A stretch of DNA of 64,000 nucleotides, from the IMG/VR virus record IMGVR_UViG_3300018080_000014, positions 1 to 64,000 of that record. One strand, 5' to 3'. The translations under genes and the position numbers were made by a program. Shown here in pieces: positions 9,176 through 17,974 of this stretch (positions are counted from its first letter, which is position 1; each line of letters begins with the position of its first letter). This stretch comes from a virus. Below the pieces are notes generated by a model that saw only the letters and a list, made by a program, of their open reading frames with translations, was not told the DNA's origin and ran no database searches.

Positions 9176-10237
9176 ATGGAAGTTGAATGGATAGGACATC
9201 TCGGTATACCAAGCGGGTACGGGACGGCATCGATGCATTATGTCGAGGAATTAAACAACATGGTGGATCTAAAGTGTACAACGCTCGATAGAAACATGTA
9301 CATGTACGGGTGGATGGAAAAACTGGCGGAGAAAAAGCTGGATAATCCCGTGAAGGTAACGCATGCAATACCGAACGAGATTCCAGATTCATTGGGCGAT
9401 GCATGTTACACGGTGTTCGAGTTCCACCAGGCACCTGAGGAATGGGAGCGGAAACTGGAAGACGTGCATTTCGTCTTCACCCCGAGCGAGTACTCCAAGG
9501 AGTCGCTGTCAACCGTGTGCGACAAGGACAAGATAAAGGTGATAAACCACGGCGTGTCTCCAGAATTCAACCCGTATGGTGGAAAGGTAGAATTTGCCAA
9601 ATCGAGAACAATCAAGTGGAAAAACTCGCTGGACATGCCATCGTTCAAGTTCCTCAGCGTGTTCGAGTGGGTGGAACGGAAATGCCCGGATCGCCTCATA
9701 CAAGCATTCTGCGAGGAGTTCGACGTGGAGGAGGACGTGTGCCTGATATTGAAAACCGATCACTATGCCACGCCAGTTCGCAGGATGATCAAGAAACTGG
9801 CAGGTAACAATAACGTGTACCATTTCAGGCAATTCGTCACTGATATATCCAACCTGTACAGGGGAGCGAATGCATATATTTCTGTTGGTCCTGAAGGGTG
9901 GGGCGAGACCCTCTCTGAGGCAATGGCATGCGGAATGCCGACGATTGGTCCAAACTGGAGTGGCACGACGGAATTCATGAATTCATTCAACTCGTTCCAG
10001 ATAGAGCCGGATGATGCCATACCAATAAAATACAACAAGATGGAAGCAATAGTAAAACCATGGTTCACGTACCAACCGCCCAAGATAGATAGCATACGAA
10101 GCAACATGCGAGCCGTGTACGAGGAAAATTGCGAGAATATCGATGCCATTACACGCAATGCCGTGCAGGACATGCAAGAATTTACTTGGGAGAAAGCCAC
10201 TTCCAAGATGGTAAAATACTTGGAGGAATTGAGATGA
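9176..10237 (+). CDS. Glycosyltransferase family 4-like (GT-B)
   Basis: 353 residues. The N-terminus WIGHLGIPSGYGTASMHY is a typical GT-B acceptor-domain start with a glycine-rich loop. EGWGETLSEAMACGMPTIG holds the E-x7-E donor motif. It starts 2 nt after the RNase H gene and overlaps the next gene by 4 nt. Second of three glycosyltransferase-like genes; substrate not predictable. Confidence 0.85.
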   Translation: MEVEWIGHLGIPSGYGTASMHYVEELNNMVDLKCTTLDRNMYMYGWMEKLAEKKLDNPVKVTHAIPNEIPDSLGDACYTVFEFHQAPEEWERKLEDVHFVFTPSEYSKESLSTVCDKDKIKVINHGVSPEFNPYGGKVEFAKSRTIKWKNSLDMPSFKFLSVFEWVERKCPDRLIQAFCEEFDVEEDVCLILKTDHYATPVRRMIKKLAGNNNVYHFRQFVTDISNLYRGANAYISVGPEGWGETLSEAMACGMPTIGPNWSGTTEFMNSFNSFQIEPDDAIPIKYNKMEAIVKPWFTYQPPKIDSIRSNMRAVYEENCENIDAITRNAVQDMQEFTWEKATSKMVKYLEELR

Positions 10238-10833
10238 TACCATGGAAACTCTCGCGTCTTGAAACGCACGTGATGCAATTATTACATGCCAATGTTGAAG
10301 GGTTTCTTGGCATGGGTGAAATGGCAACACTATACAGGGTTGCGCGAGTGGCTGCCGATTTCGATATTGTTGAAATAGGTAGTTGGAAAGGATTGTCCAC
10401 AATAGCATTGGCATTAGGAATGGTGACATCTGGGAATAGGAAGAAAGTACATGCTATAGATCCTTTCAAGGGTGAAGGTGTATACGAGACGGCATCACCC
10501 ACGTTCACGGAATTCTCGCAAAATATCAATAATTTCATGGTACAACACATCGTGACGGCACACAGGACCACCTCCGAAGAAGCGGCAAAACACTTCAACA
10601 ATCCAATATCTGTACTTTTCATAGATGGAGATCACTCGTACAAGGCATGTAAACATGACATAGCGGCATGGTATGACATGGTAGAGGAAGGAGGATTCAT
10701 CCTCTTCCACGACTATGGCAACAAGAACTTCCAAGGAGTCACCGATGCCGTGAACGAGAACATAACATATGGCAGGATAGAAGTTGTACGCAGGGTATCG
10801 CACATGGTTGTCACGGTGAAGAGTGATGGGTGA
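10234..10833 (+). CDS. Class I SAM-dependent methyltransferase (Methyltransf_24-like)
   Basis: 199 residues. Motif I is EIGSWKGLST (47-56), followed by HAIDPF as the acidic motif II, VLFIDGDHSYKAC and FHDYGN, the pattern of the Methyltransf_24 / cephalosporin-hydroxylase-like group that often accompanies glycosyltransferases. It may methylate a sugar added by the neighbouring transferases. ATG 10234 gives an ATGA overlap and follows GGAGG (10222-10226); an open frame extending upstream is not used. Confidence 0.75.
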   Translation: MIPWKLSRLETHVMQLLHANVEGFLGMGEMATLYRVARVAADFDIVEIGSWKGLSTIALALGMVTSGNRKKVHAIDPFKGEGVYETASPTFTEFSQNINNFMVQHIVTAHRTTSEEAAKHFNNPISVLFIDGDHSYKACKHDIAAWYDMVEEGGFILFHDYGNKNFQGVTDAVNENITYGRIEVVRRVSHMVVTVKSDG

Positions 10834-11077
10834 CACCACGGTGTATACAGCCCGTATACAAGCAAGAGTCCCGCACGAGCTGTACTTGCTAAAGAAACCA
10901 AGAGAAACGCAAACAGAATTCATCATAAGGGCCATCACAGCATTGCGAGACGGTGGCACCGACACGGCAGAACATGCGCTGCTGGTAAAGATGGTGAGAG
11001 TATTCGCCAAGCATGGTATAAAAATGGATTTATCGAAGGACGAGGTAGAAATCGTGAAGAGGTTGTACAAGGAATGA
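10826..11077 (+). CDS. Small protein, possible ribbon-helix-helix regulator
   Basis: 83 residues. TVYTARIQARVPHELYLL could be the strand and first helix of a ribbon-helix-helix DNA-binding fold, followed by a second helix (TEFIIRAITAL). The C-terminus is a charged helix. The match is by eye and weak. It overlaps both neighbours by a few bases. Confidence 0.5.
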   Translation: MGDTTVYTARIQARVPHELYLLKKPRETQTEFIIRAITALRDGGTDTAEHALLVKMVRVFAKHGIKMDLSKDEVEIVKRLYKE

Positions 11078-11607
11078 TACGTGAATATAAAGGGAGCTTC
11101 GTGCTCATAACCAACTCGAAAGTGACGGTGATTGCCGAGAATACGGCATTTACCAAGAGAAGAACATGGAATGATCCAATTATATGGCAGCTAGAATCTG
11201 CTTATGCTGGTATAATATTCCAGAAAGTAAAACCGGGAGAAGTGCTGCGCGGATTCTGGTCAGACCAGAACCCCGGCAAGCTTGAAATGATCGGAGAAGG
11301 ACATTCGGTGATATACGTTGCCCTTCTCATGGAAGATATGCTTGTCGTATCAGATTCGCCAAAGGAACTCGTCACGCACCTGTGCGATAACAAGATGCAA
11401 GTGGTACAAATTGGCGAGTTCGAGCCGCTACAGGGAAAATGGACGGATGCCACGATGGACACGATCATGGCAGCAGTTGAAAAACTTCGCGAGGACGCCG
11501 AGAAGAAAAAAGCAACAGAACAGGCCAAGAAGCAAAAGGATGACAAGATAAAGAAAGAAGCTCGCAAGATGGCGGAGGAGATGGTAAATGAAGGCAAAGT
11601 ATTGTAG
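11074..11607 (+). CDS. Hypothetical protein with charged coiled-coil tail
   Basis: 177 residues. The first 120 are mixed beta/alpha without known motifs; the last 50 are Lys/Glu-rich and likely a long helix (EDAEKKKATEQAKKQKDDK). Start at ATG 11074 overlapping the preceding TGA. Function unknown. Confidence 0.65.
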   Translation: MIREYKGSFVLITNSKVTVIAENTAFTKRRTWNDPIIWQLESAYAGIIFQKVKPGEVLRGFWSDQNPGKLEMIGEGHSVIYVALLMEDMLVVSDSPKELVTHLCDNKMQVVQIGEFEPLQGKWTDATMDTIMAAVEKLREDAEKKKATEQAKKQKDDKIKKEARKMAEEMVNEGKVL

Positions 11608-11935
11608 CGATCAATGTAATCCAGACGTACCATGCTATCGCCCCGGATGCCCATGGTACGACAACGTGGAATTCGAGGAAATGGTACTGGAAGAAGAACT
11701 GAAGCATGATCCGACAGTCACGCAAGACGTGATAGATGGACTAAACGAGATGTTCAGGATAAACTCTGCCAAGGTATATGGTGATGAAGTCATGCACGAG
11801 CAGACTGGCAAGTACTTCATATGTGGCAAGGAAATACCGGAAGCCGTGCATAGGGAATTTGAAAATGCGAAAAAGTTTGGCCTCGATTATCCCGGATCGC
11901 CATGGCGGGAAGTAAAACTATTCAAGGATGGTTAG
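11588..11935 (+). CDS. Hypothetical Cys-rich N-terminus protein
   Basis: 115 residues. The first 21 contain four cysteines (YCSDQCNPDVPCYRPGC), a possible metal-binding knuckle; the rest is acidic and helical. A GGAGGAG ribosome site lies just upstream in the end of the previous gene, which it overlaps by 20 nt. Confidence 0.6.
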   Translation: MKAKYCSDQCNPDVPCYRPGCPWYDNVEFEEMVLEEELKHDPTVTQDVIDGLNEMFRINSAKVYGDEVMHEQTGKYFICGKEIPEAVHREFENAKKFGLDYPGSPWREVKLFKDG

Positions 11936-11936
11936 C

Positions 11937-12305
11937 ATGTCGTTCGATTTCGGAAGTCTTGGAAAAGGTACTGATGCTGTGCCTAAGAATGATGATGAAC
12001 CACGAGAGGACATCATGCTCAAGGTTGAGAAGTTGGTCAATGCCAAATTGAAAAGCGTGGACATTGCCATAAACAAGCTGCAGAAATCCATAAGAGTGCC
12101 AGATAACGCCAAGATAAATAGGATGATTGCTGAGCACATGGAGATGTACCAGAAGGAATTCAACAAGAGAATACAGCAGGAAGTTGATGTCTTGGAACTG
12201 TGGGATGGAATATTCCAAACAATAGTAAAAATGTGGGGAATACGTGGTGGTATTGGCAAGCGTGCAGCAAAACTCGACCACGTACTTCGACAAAATTTCG
12301 GATAG
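11937..12305 (+). CDS. Hypothetical helical protein
   Basis: 122 residues, largely helical (DIMLKVEKLVNAKLKSVDIA; IAEHMEMYQKEFNKRIQQEV). ATG 11937 is just after the previous stop; an in-frame ATG at 11928 would overlap it. Last gene before the nrdD promoter, so it probably closes a transcription unit or reads through into nrdD. Confidence 0.6.
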   Translation: MSFDFGSLGKGTDAVPKNDDEPREDIMLKVEKLVNAKLKSVDIAINKLQKSIRVPDNAKINRMIAEHMEMYQKEFNKRIQQEVDVLELWDGIFQTIVKMWGIRGGIGKRAAKLDHVLRQNFG

Positions 12306-12314
12306 GTTTAAATT
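12306..12314 (+). promoter_or_regulatory. Archaeal TATA box upstream of nrdD
   Basis: GTTTAAATT in the 67-nt gap before nrdD. Transcription would start near 12336, leaving a leader of about 37 nt with a GGAAAGTGA-like ribosome site before GTG 12373. It lacks the ACCARCG box seen in the right arm. Confidence 0.5.
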
Positions 12315-12372
12315 CTATCCCGTCTTTTACTTCTATACGATCTTTAACGAAATCAAAGGAAAGTGACATATC

Positions 12373-14460
12373 GTGGTTGTAAACGATTTTTATGCTCGCT
12401 CGGCAAACCCGTTTAACGATCATTATAAAGACTTACCCACGTTCTCAGAAGAGTATGCGAAGTTTCCAGAAAAAACGAAGGATCTCCTAGGACTTAACTT
12501 GATGGACCCCTTGGAGTTTCTCGCTAGGTATGACGTTGAAGACTTGCCGAGCGTGACTATTGACCCTAATGCGAATATTGGTAATAGAAAATCATCATCC
12601 AATAGAGTCGCAGAACTAGCCAAGCCTTTTTTAAAACTAAGAGGTTTCCAAGAATTGTACGAAGGAGGAATCAGGTTCTTTGGAGAGGAATTCTCCCTTG
12701 AACCAATAAAGAGACTCCGTGTTTATATCCACGATTCCACCAAAATGGATAGGCCATACTGCATAGGAGTATCGGCTATGGATATAATGAATGACGGGAG
12801 ACCATATGCTGATATAGAAGGAGTGCCTCCAAAGCATTTCGATGCTTTCATGGGACAAGTAGTGGAATACATCATGAATCTTTCCATGGAATTTGCAGGA
12901 GCAGTTGCCGTGTCTGATTGGGTTGTATGCATGGCATGGTATGCAGAGAAAGAGCGCATACCAATGACATGCGCAGAAAAATATGCAGAGCTGGAAGAGT
13001 ACGAGCGGCAATTATTCGTAAGGTTAATTGATATGTACCACGAAATGGATCCAGATTTGGCATCGATCAAGGAAATTGTTACTAAGCACAACCTGATAAG
13101 CATAGAGCAATCATGGCAGCATGCAGTGCATATTCTCCACAACAAGTACCGTATTGATGGAGATCCTCCATATACAAATATCTCTCTCAATTCTCCAGAA
13201 GTACTTATGGATATGTTTGAGCATTATGTATTTCCAGATGGGAAAAGCATAGAAGATATACTTCCAACAGTCATGAAAGTACAGGAGACAATTCTTGATT
13301 TCATGGCGAAAGGAGATCCGCAGCGGGGGGGACTGCAATACAAGTTTCCCGTGATGACGTGCAATTTTAAACCGTGGGACGTGGGGACCGAATGGTGGGA
13401 GAAGGTCGCCAGGGCTAATTGTACAGGTAAGTTCAACATCTGTCATGCCGAGATGTTCTCCTCGTGTTGCCGTCTCTTGTCAGACGTGAAGCGCATGCTC
13501 AAGTACAAGACGTATTCCAACGGATCAGGTGGAATAAAGGTGGGAAGCCATAGAGTAATAGCAAACAACTTGCCCGGTCTTGCGATTGATACCATTGAAG
13601 ATGTTGGACATGACCTCTCAGGCGAAGACGCCATGTACTGGTACTTGAAATACTTGGAGCCTAATATAGAACACGTGGCACGATACCTCTTTGTCCATAA
13701 GATATATACCATGATGCCGCGCATTGCTAACGGGTACTACACGTTCTTCTCGCAGTTCCGTGACATAGCAGGAAGACCCATGTATAGGAACGGGCAGCCA
13801 TTGGGACCATGGTTACACCCGAACATGCTCTTCTCGACAATCGGTGTACATGGATCACCAGAAGCAACGGACATATTGCTCGGAGGCTACCACACTGTAT
13901 TACAACCAGAAGGAGAACAGTTGCAGTACGACATGCTAAGGTTCATCGTTGACAAGGCAAACAAGCTGTCGGAAAAATACGAGCACGAGGGAATACACCT
14001 CTTTTTCAACGTCGAGCAGGTTCCCGCGGAATCAGCATCACATACCATGGCAGCATTTGATGGAAATGAATTGTATTCAAACCAGTTTGTACCGGCAGAT
14101 GCCGAGTGTGATATATGGGATCGTGTACGCATAGAAGGTAATTGTGCCAGCATATTGACTGGTGGATCGATGACGTTCCTCACGCTAGACAGGGAACTCA
14201 CGCCAGAACAATCGTTGAAGTTCCACAAGAGAGTCATGAAAGCAAGCAACATGAAGCTTAACAACTGGTGCATGAACCTCGGGTGGAAATGGTGCAGGAA
14301 ATGCAACGAGACGAAAGCGAGTTCGGAAATCATTTGCCCAAAATGTGGAGATAAGAGAGTTCCTTTCCAGAGGCCCGTGGGATACATGACCATGGAAGAC
14401 CACATAAACGAACCACGTGTAGTTAATGACTTAGAAAAGAGATACCGCAACGTGGTATAG
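12373..14460 (+). CDS. nrdD: Anaerobic (class III) ribonucleoside-triphosphate reductase
   Basis: 695 residues starting at GTG. The C-terminus has the zinc site C641-x2-C644...C655-x2-C658 and the glycyl-radical segment QRPVGYMT with Gly about 670. GNCASILTGGSMTFL and the HPNMLFSTIGVHG region match class III enzymes. It reduces NTPs to dNTPs under anoxic conditions once the glycyl radical has been made by an NrdG activase. No ATP-cone is visible at the N-terminus and no nrdG lies in the window, so host NrdG may serve. Its own promoter suggests separate control. Indicates an anaerobic host. Confidence 0.92.
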   Translation: MVVNDFYARSANPFNDHYKDLPTFSEEYAKFPEKTKDLLGLNLMDPLEFLARYDVEDLPSVTIDPNANIGNRKSSSNRVAELAKPFLKLRGFQELYEGGIRFFGEEFSLEPIKRLRVYIHDSTKMDRPYCIGVSAMDIMNDGRPYADIEGVPPKHFDAFMGQVVEYIMNLSMEFAGAVAVSDWVVCMAWYAEKERIPMTCAEKYAELEEYERQLFVRLIDMYHEMDPDLASIKEIVTKHNLISIEQSWQHAVHILHNKYRIDGDPPYTNISLNSPEVLMDMFEHYVFPDGKSIEDILPTVMKVQETILDFMAKGDPQRGGLQYKFPVMTCNFKPWDVGTEWWEKVARANCTGKFNICHAEMFSSCCRLLSDVKRMLKYKTYSNGSGGIKVGSHRVIANNLPGLAIDTIEDVGHDLSGEDAMYWYLKYLEPNIEHVARYLFVHKIYTMMPRIANGYYTFFSQFRDIAGRPMYRNGQPLGPWLHPNMLFSTIGVHGSPEATDILLGGYHTVLQPEGEQLQYDMLRFIVDKANKLSEKYEHEGIHLFFNVEQVPAESASHTMAAFDGNELYSNQFVPADAECDIWDRVRIEGNCASILTGGSMTFLTLDRELTPEQSLKFHKRVMKASNMKLNNWCMNLGWKWCRKCNETKASSEIICPKCGDKRVPFQRPVGYMTMEDHINEPRVVNDLEKRYRNVV

Positions 14461-14466
14461 CGAAAC

Positions 14467-14476
14467 ATTTATATAT
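14467..14476 (+). promoter_or_regulatory. Archaeal TATA box
   Basis: ATTTATATAT directly after nrdD. Its centre is 33 nt ahead of ATG 14505, implying a leader of only a few bases. Confidence 0.5.
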
Positions 14477-14504
14477 CTTTGTCCCCTTCTTTTTATTGAT
14501 CATT

Positions 14505-14783
14505 ATGGGAGATAAGAAACCATGCCCCGTGTGTGGAGGCACTGGTAGTACAGGTATACCAGTAACTTCCATATATCTGGCAAAGGTAAATGATTATTTC
14601 ACGCTACGCAAGGATGACACGAAGCGCCATAGAATACGTTTGGAAATACTAGCTGCTTTTCATGAAGAGTTCTTGGACATATTTGAACATGGTGATGATG
14701 TGGCAGTCTTCGTGATACCATTAGATGATTGGAAGAATAGCGCACAGCCATTGGAAGAATACATGGAGGAGACGAACGATTGA
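14505..14783 (+). CDS. Hypothetical protein with DnaJ-type CxxCxG knuckle
   Basis: 92 residues beginning with CPVCGGTGSTG, a single half of a DnaJ-like zinc knuckle. The rest is acidic with HRIRLEILAAFHEEFLDIFE helical. It follows nrdD and its own TATA box. It is not an NrdG activase: no CxxxCxxC radical-SAM motif. Confidence 0.6.
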   Translation: MGDKKPCPVCGGTGSTGIPVTSIYLAKVNDYFTLRKDDTKRHRIRLEILAAFHEEFLDIFEHGDDVAVFVIPLDDWKNSAQPLEEYMEETND

Positions 14784-15235
14784 GCGGGAAAACAAAATCT
14801 ATATCACCAGAATTGAACAAACCCGTGCAACCTCATGACGAGGAAAAAGTGTCGAATGATTCCAAGATACCTCCAAGCATTCCCACGCCAACGTCAAACA
14901 GCTTCATCCCGTTGACCGATAAACAATTGATGCTGTTAACGTCGAAATGCACCATAACTGAAACAAAAGAAGATGGAAAAATATTACACATTCCAGTAAA
15001 GGATTTCCCGTGGATCATATGCATACCACACACGTCAATAATAGAAGTATCACGCGAGGCTGCTGGTGCATCGAGGAAAGTGATACCGCGTGTCCTCGAT
15101 ATGTGTGGTGACGATTGGTCGAAATACGTGGAAGTGTTTCACAATGGCATGATGCTTGAGCCAGTGTCAAGGCTATGCGTGGAAATAGACAGGGGAAAGG
15201 AACTGTTCCCCAAGATAAAATGGGAGCTGATGTAA
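14780..15235 (+). CDS. Hypothetical protein
   Basis: 151 residues from TTG 14780, which overlaps the preceding stop and follows a GGAGGAG ribosome site. The N-terminal 50 residues are Pro/Ser-rich and probably disordered, followed by a beta-rich domain (ILHIPVKDFPWIICIP). No family recognised. Confidence 0.6.
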   Translation: MSGKTKSISPELNKPVQPHDEEKVSNDSKIPPSIPTPTSNSFIPLTDKQLMLLTSKCTITETKEDGKILHIPVKDFPWIICIPHTSIIEVSREAAGASRKVIPRVLDMCGDDWSKYVEVFHNGMMLEPVSRLCVEIDRGKELFPKIKWELM

Positions 15236-15784
15236 TTGTATGGTAGAAATCCACCAACGATAGATGGAATACCTGACAAGCCGAACATGGGGCAAGTATA
15301 TGATGTTGATATTCATAACCAGCAATGCCCGGTATGTGGAGCAATAGCGTCCATACAAGGTGGGCAATGTAGCTCGTGTGGCGTGCGCTGTAGATTGGTA
15401 GAAAAAGTACAAATGGAAGATGGTAACATGGGACTCCAGAAAACGAACAACGTAAAGGCAATAAACCCAAAGTATCTCAAGACAGCAAAAGACGTATTGG
15501 AAGGAGAATCGGAAGATCCATTTGAAATTGGAACACCCGGTGCGCAAGTTGTCGCTGAAGTGGATCCACTGGAAGAATTCAGGGACGATGGTGGAGAAAT
15601 CGTCTTCAAGGAAGAAGCACCAAAGATGAATGGTAAACAATACGCTGTCTTGGTACTAAAGCAGATCAAGGAGACGATAAAGGAGAACGCGAAGCACGTC
15701 TCGCCATTCTTTTCCAAGATAGAGATAGAGCTCGAACCATTCAAGTTTGAAGTATCCATACGGCCCAAGAAGGTGGTACTATGA
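15236..15784 (+). CDS. Zinc-ribbon protein, acidic middle
   Basis: 182 residues from TTG 15236, starting one base after the previous stop. CPVCGAIAS...CSSCGVRC is a zinc ribbon near residues 31-52; the middle is acidic, and the C-terminus has a helix-strand part. Possible transcription-factor-like or adaptor role, inferred only from the ribbon. Confidence 0.6.
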   Translation: MYGRNPPTIDGIPDKPNMGQVYDVDIHNQQCPVCGAIASIQGGQCSSCGVRCRLVEKVQMEDGNMGLQKTNNVKAINPKYLKTAKDVLEGESEDPFEIGTPGAQVVAEVDPLEEFRDDGGEIVFKEEAPKMNGKQYAVLVLKQIKETIKENAKHVSPFFSKIEIELEPFKFEVSIRPKKVVL

Positions 15785-16710
15785 AAGTTGTCATGCTAGG
15801 TAGGGAAGCAGGGCTTCTCGATTGCTTGGGTTTGGTTGCCGATACCAAGTGTGTCAATTACGATGAACCACTTGATGACTTGGAAGGTGACGTATTTTTA
15901 TGGAGACTCAACGAAGGAAATTGGAACAATCTGTACAATAGCTTGCCACGTATCAAGAAAAATTTCCACAAGCTCGTGGTAATAAACACGAGAGCACCAC
16001 AAACGATGCACATAGGAGGTCCGGCCTTTATCAGCACGTTTCTTGAGCTTCCACAACATTTTGATGCTATATGGACATATGAACTGGATGAAGGTGAGGC
16101 GTTTTGCCACTGGATGGGATTTGATATGAAAGATATAAGCAGATTGCCAAGTATGGCAAGGACAGACATGTTCAACATGGCAAAGGAGTGGAAACGACCA
16201 GAGAACGATCCGAGAATATGCGTGGGAATATACGGTGCAGCGGTGATACGCCATTTCAACTACACTGCCATATGGGCGGATTGGCTTGCCAGGGATATAA
16301 AGAAGGTCGTATTTGCCATAGGAAAGAATAAGCAGCAAACTGTCGTGTGGTGCAAGAATAATGTCGAGATGGTTGAAAAATTATCGCAGGAAAAGTACTT
16401 GGAAGAATTATCGAAGATGCGATTCTGCTGCTATGCGCTAAAAGGTAGATTCACCATAGAAGCACAATGCCTTGGAATACCAACATTTTCCGCATGGTTC
16501 ACGGCACGAGATGACTGCGATATACCATATGATTACAGGCTATCAACAAGGAACTGGAAAGCATTAAAAGATAGGGCACAACTGCTTCTCGAGGATGACG
16601 GGTTCCGCAGGGAAGAAGGAAAGAAGATTGCCATAAATGCGTTCAAGCGGTTCCATCCGGAATCAAACAAGGCGATCATTTGGAATTTTCTGGACGAGTT
16701 GATGCAGTAA
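15781..16710 (+). CDS. Probable GT-B glycosyltransferase-like protein
   Basis: 309 residues. The C-terminal half (FCCYALKGRFTIEAQCLGIPTFSAWFTA) resembles the donor site of GT-B enzymes, where a conserved Glu lies in a helix before a GIP/GTP turn; the classic E-x7-E is not complete. Third sugar-transferase-like gene of this operon. Its 3' end overlaps the oppositely oriented virion operon by 35 bp. Confidence 0.55.
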   Translation: MKVVMLGREAGLLDCLGLVADTKCVNYDEPLDDLEGDVFLWRLNEGNWNNLYNSLPRIKKNFHKLVVINTRAPQTMHIGGPAFISTFLELPQHFDAIWTYELDEGEAFCHWMGFDMKDISRLPSMARTDMFNMAKEWKRPENDPRICVGIYGAAVIRHFNYTAIWADWLARDIKKVVFAIGKNKQQTVVWCKNNVEMVEKLSQEKYLEELSKMRFCCYALKGRFTIEAQCLGIPTFSAWFTARDDCDIPYDYRLSTRNWKALKDRAQLLLEDDGFRREEGKKIAINAFKRFHPESNKAIIWNFLDELMQ

Positions 16711-17428
16711 ACCATTCATATAATTCTTTCTGGATTTTATCAAGCCTTTTCTTTTCTTCCTCGTCACGATGCTTTTGCGTCATGTGCTCTATCGCGTGGC
16801 GCATTCTCCTGTTGCGAAGTATGTTCTGTTCGCTGGTAAGCGTGGCAACTTTCTCCTCTATTTCCGCGATTCGTGATTTTTGTCGAACGCTTTTTATCCT
16901 CGCAACCCTGTCCCTCCACCTGTACATCACGGCATTCTCCAAGGCCTTGTCTATATCTATTTCCCTTCTCAGGCGGTTCCAACGTTTCCTGTTCTTGATC
17001 TCGACCATTTGCATCTTGTCCTTCAACGTGGTGATCGCGCTGAATACTGGATTGGTCTTTACTTCCTTTTCCAGCCTGAGAAGGATGGACAGGTTATCCA
17101 TGGCTTCTGCCATGTCTACTTCGACCTGCTTCTCCTTGTAATACCCGATTATGGTAGCATGGAGTTCTTCTGCCGGGATGAGCCGCATGAGCTCGGTGAT
17201 GATGATGATAATGTCCATTATTTCGCCAGTGCCTAGCGAAGATAGCAAACGTCTTACCATCTTGTCTTTCCAGAGTTCCTCCTTGGACATCTTTGCTTCC
17301 CTGAGCACCTTGCGAATCTTGGTGCCAACAATAAACACGATTGTTATTATGGTGAGAATCGGGCTTATTGCTTGGAAGATTTCCGTGCCCACTTTTATTA
17401 CTGTCTGGATACCTTCTAAGAAGTCCAT
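16676..17428 (-). CDS. Membrane-anchored coiled-coil protein, end of virion operon
   Basis: 250 residues starting at ATG 17428. An N-terminal hydrophobic segment (ISPILTIITIVFIVG) and a second hydrophobic helix (IMDIIIIITELMRLI) are followed by a very long Lys/Arg/Glu-rich coiled coil. Position at the end of the late operon next to another single-span protein makes a lysis or membrane role possible, but no holin family is recognised. Its 3' end overlaps the opposing gene. Confidence 0.65.
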   Translation of the reverse strand: MDFLEGIQTVIKVGTEIFQAISPILTIITIVFIVGTKIRKVLREAKMSKEELWKDKMVRRLLSSLGTGEIMDIIIIITELMRLIPAEELHATIIGYYKEKQVEVDMAEAMDNLSILLRLEKEVKTNPVFSAITTLKDKMQMVEIKNRKRWNRLRREIDIDKALENAVMYRWRDRVARIKSVRQKSRIAEIEEKVATLTSEQNILRNRRMRHAIEHMTQKHRDEEEKKRLDKIQKELYEWFTASTRPENSK

Positions 17429-17444
17429 GGTAAAAAAGGAAAAA

Positions 17445-17458
17445 AAAGATATTAAATC
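17445..17458 (-). promoter_or_regulatory. Possible internal TATA box
   Basis: On the minus strand TTTAATAT (centre about 17452) lies 24 nt ahead of ATG 17428, the same distance as the leaderless promoters elsewhere. It overlaps the stop of the upstream gene and is followed by a T-run, so it could instead be a termination site. Confidence 0.3.
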
Positions 17459-17970
17459 ATTGTTCCGATCCACGTGAACACGAATGCTGTTGCTATGATC
17501 GTGCTTAGCCATCCTACGACAAACGTGCGGTAATGCATCGTTATGTGGGTCTCGCCTTTCTGGAAGTCTTTCCATCCTTTCATCAGTTTCCTGAGGAAGT
17601 CCATGGTTTCTTCCCTTGCGAGAACCTTCAGTCCCTTGATTACCAGTGGATCGGCGTTGAGCATTTCAGCCCAGTCATCCAATTTCTTAATGAAGAGATC
17701 CTCCACTGTTCCTTCCTTGTTTTGGATGGAAACAATTGCTTTCTGGAGTTCCTCTTTCACTTGCTTCACTTGGTCAGCACCAGCACTCTGGATTGCCGAC
17801 CTGAGCCCATCGACAAGCTTCTTGAGGCCCTTTGTCTCCTTCCCGAGTGTTGGTAGCATGCCTTCTACCACCGTCGTTATGGTGGTGAATAGATCGTCCT
17901 TTTGTTCCTCGATGTTGGTCGGAGGAGGAACGGGTTTTTCAATTGGTGGTTTTATACTTGGTTCGCTCAT
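17452..17970 (-). CDS. C-terminally membrane-anchored protein
   Basis: 172 residues. A Pro-rich N-terminus (IKPPIEKPVPPPTN), a helical middle (GLKKLVDGLRSAIQSAGAD) and one C-terminal hydrophobic segment (TFVVGWLSTIIATAFVFTW). GGTGAT precedes ATG 17970. Tail-anchored topology at the end of the virion operon suggests a role at the host membrane during entry or release; not assignable to a known holin. Confidence 0.65.
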   Translation of the reverse strand: MSEPSIKPPIEKPVPPPTNIEEQKDDLFTTITTVVEGMLPTLGKETKGLKKLVDGLRSAIQSAGADQVKQVKEELQKAIVSIQNKEGTVEDLFIKKLDDWAEMLNADPLVIKGLKVLAREETMDFLRKLMKGWKDFQKGETHITMHYRTFVVGWLSTIIATAFVFTWIGTMI

Positions 17971-17974
17971 CTAA

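Noticed and set aside
14505-14783. NrdG activase next to nrdD
   Set aside because: The product has a CPVCGG knuckle but lacks the CxxxCxxC radical-SAM motif.
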